In this document: positions 7,147-7,695 of the stretch, piece after piece
How positions within the stretch are numbered: the first letter of the stretch is position 1
Layout of the letters: each line of letters starts with the position of its first letter
Assembly (NCBI GenBank): GCA_030610025.1
Contig: JAUWSP010000116.1
Span: 1-7,695 of the forward strand
Length of the DNA stretch: 7,695 nt
Origin: Acidobacteriota bacterium
GTDB lineage: Bacteria > Acidobacteriota > Thermoanaerobaculia > Multivoradales > JAHEKO01
Reading direction: 5' to 3'
Notes under the pieces: model-generated
Told to the model about the DNA's origin: nothing
Database searches by the model: none
The model's input: the letters and a program-made list of their open reading frames with translations, nothing else
Made by a program: the position numbers and the translations under genes

Positions 7147-7695
7147 GAACCGCCAGACGATAGCAGCATTGAACCGAATCAATCGGAGCTTCTACCGGCG
7201 CAACAGTGAAGACTTCAGTCGGACTCGAAGGAACTCCTGGCCGGGCTGGGAGCAGGTTCTGGCCGCGATCCAGGAGTGTCGAGCCCCGGCTGGTGTCAAA
7301 GGCCTGGTGTCTATTCTAGACGCCGGATGCGGCAACGGCCGATTTCTGCAATTCCTCGGGAATCGAGTCCAAGGGGCGATCCGCTATGTTGGCGTCGATG
7401 CGAGCCTGCCATTGTTGGTGAAGGCCCGGCAGAGCGCCGTTGGACCTCCGCCCGTCAATGTGGCGCTGGTGGCAGCCGATCTGGTCACCGACAGAGCTCT
7501 GGAGTGCCTGAGGCCCGAGTCCTTCGATCTGGCGGTCGCCTTTGGCCTGCTTCACCACATCCCCGGACGGCAGGCCAGACTCAGTCTCCTGATCGACCTC
7601 GCGTCCTCATTGAGGCCCTCCGGAGTGCTGGCGGTCTCTTTCTGGCAGTTCGGATCGCAGCGGCGATACGTTCGCCGCTCGATGTCTTGGGAGGA
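7145..7695 (+). CDS. Class I SAM-dependent methyltransferase, Trm9-like (C-terminus beyond window)
   Basis: I translated this frame directly; from ATG 7145 it stays open to the edge for 183 residues. The N-terminus LNRINRSFYRRNSEDFSRTR followed by NSWPGW resembles the F-S-x-T-R-x-x-x-W-P motif of Trm9/ALKBH8 methyltransferases. Motif I is ILDAGCGNGRFL (57-68), the motif II acidic residue is D85 in GVDAS, AADL follows at 110-113, and FDLAVAFGLLHHIP (127-140) is the motif IV region. LRPSGVLAVSFWQFGS then matches the Trm9 segment after motif IV in layout. Trm9 methylates the Elp3-derived cm5U34 to mcm5U, so divergence from elp3 supports a tRNA role. That is inferred; many small-molecule methyltransferases share this core. 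No Shine-Dalgarno precedes ATG 7145; TTG 7169, where the conserved part begins, is an alternative start. Confidence 0.82.
   Translation, partial: MNRQTIAALNRINRSFYRRNSEDFSRTRRNSWPGWEQVLAAIQECRAPAGVKGLVSILDAGCGNGRFLQFLGNRVQGAIRYVGVDASLPLLVKARQSAVGPPPVNVALVAADLVTDRALECLRPESFDLAVAFGLLHHIPGRQARLSLLIDLASSLRPSGVLAVSFWQFGSQRRYVRRSMSWE

Noticed and set aside
7147..7182. Elp3 start at TTG 7182
   Set aside because: No supporting ribosome binding site, rarer start codon, and it would overlap the divergent methyltransferase coding sequence; still possible.
1..7695. Mobile elements, CRISPR arrays, tRNA or rRNA genes
   Set aside because: No transposase, integrase, regularly spaced direct repeats or cloverleaf-like sequence was seen; base composition looks even across the window.

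Overview
The window is a compact chromosomal stretch from a moderately GC-rich bacterium. All genes look cellular: I see no transposase, phage gene, rRNA, tRNA or CRISPR array. The lineage cannot be fixed from sequence alone. A stand-alone bacterial Elp3, an RsbW-type kinase, a group 1/2-like sigma factor and frequent GTG/TTG starts would suit an environmental Gram-negative phylum such as Acidobacteriota, but that is a weak inference.

Layout. Four genes run leftward from 3281 to the left edge: an RsbW/SpoIIAB-type ATP-binding kinase (3281-2835); a tandem ABM-fold (dimeric alpha/beta barrel) protein only 12 nt downstream (2822-2082); an arginase (1950-1060); and a multi-PAS signalling protein cut by the window edge (883-1). 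A 483-bp divergent region rich in inverted repeats separates the kinase from a rightward sigma-70 family gene (3765-5405). That gene converges on, and overlaps by 89 bp, a leftward elp3 gene (7146-5317). A class I SAM methyltransferase starts divergently at the same CATG as elp3 and runs off the right edge (7145-7695).

How the genes may work together. The left half looks regulatory. The kinase could be an anti-sigma factor or partner-switch component, and it sits head-to-head with a sigma factor. The PAS protein may be a sensor in the same neighbourhood. Arginase is the one clear metabolic gene. The right half looks like tRNA wobble-uridine modification. Elp3 makes the cm5U-type intermediate at U34. 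The divergent methyltransferase has a Trm9-like N-terminal motif and catalytic core, which suggests a minimal bacterial Elp3 plus Trm9-like route to mcm5U. That pairing is the most interesting inference in the window.
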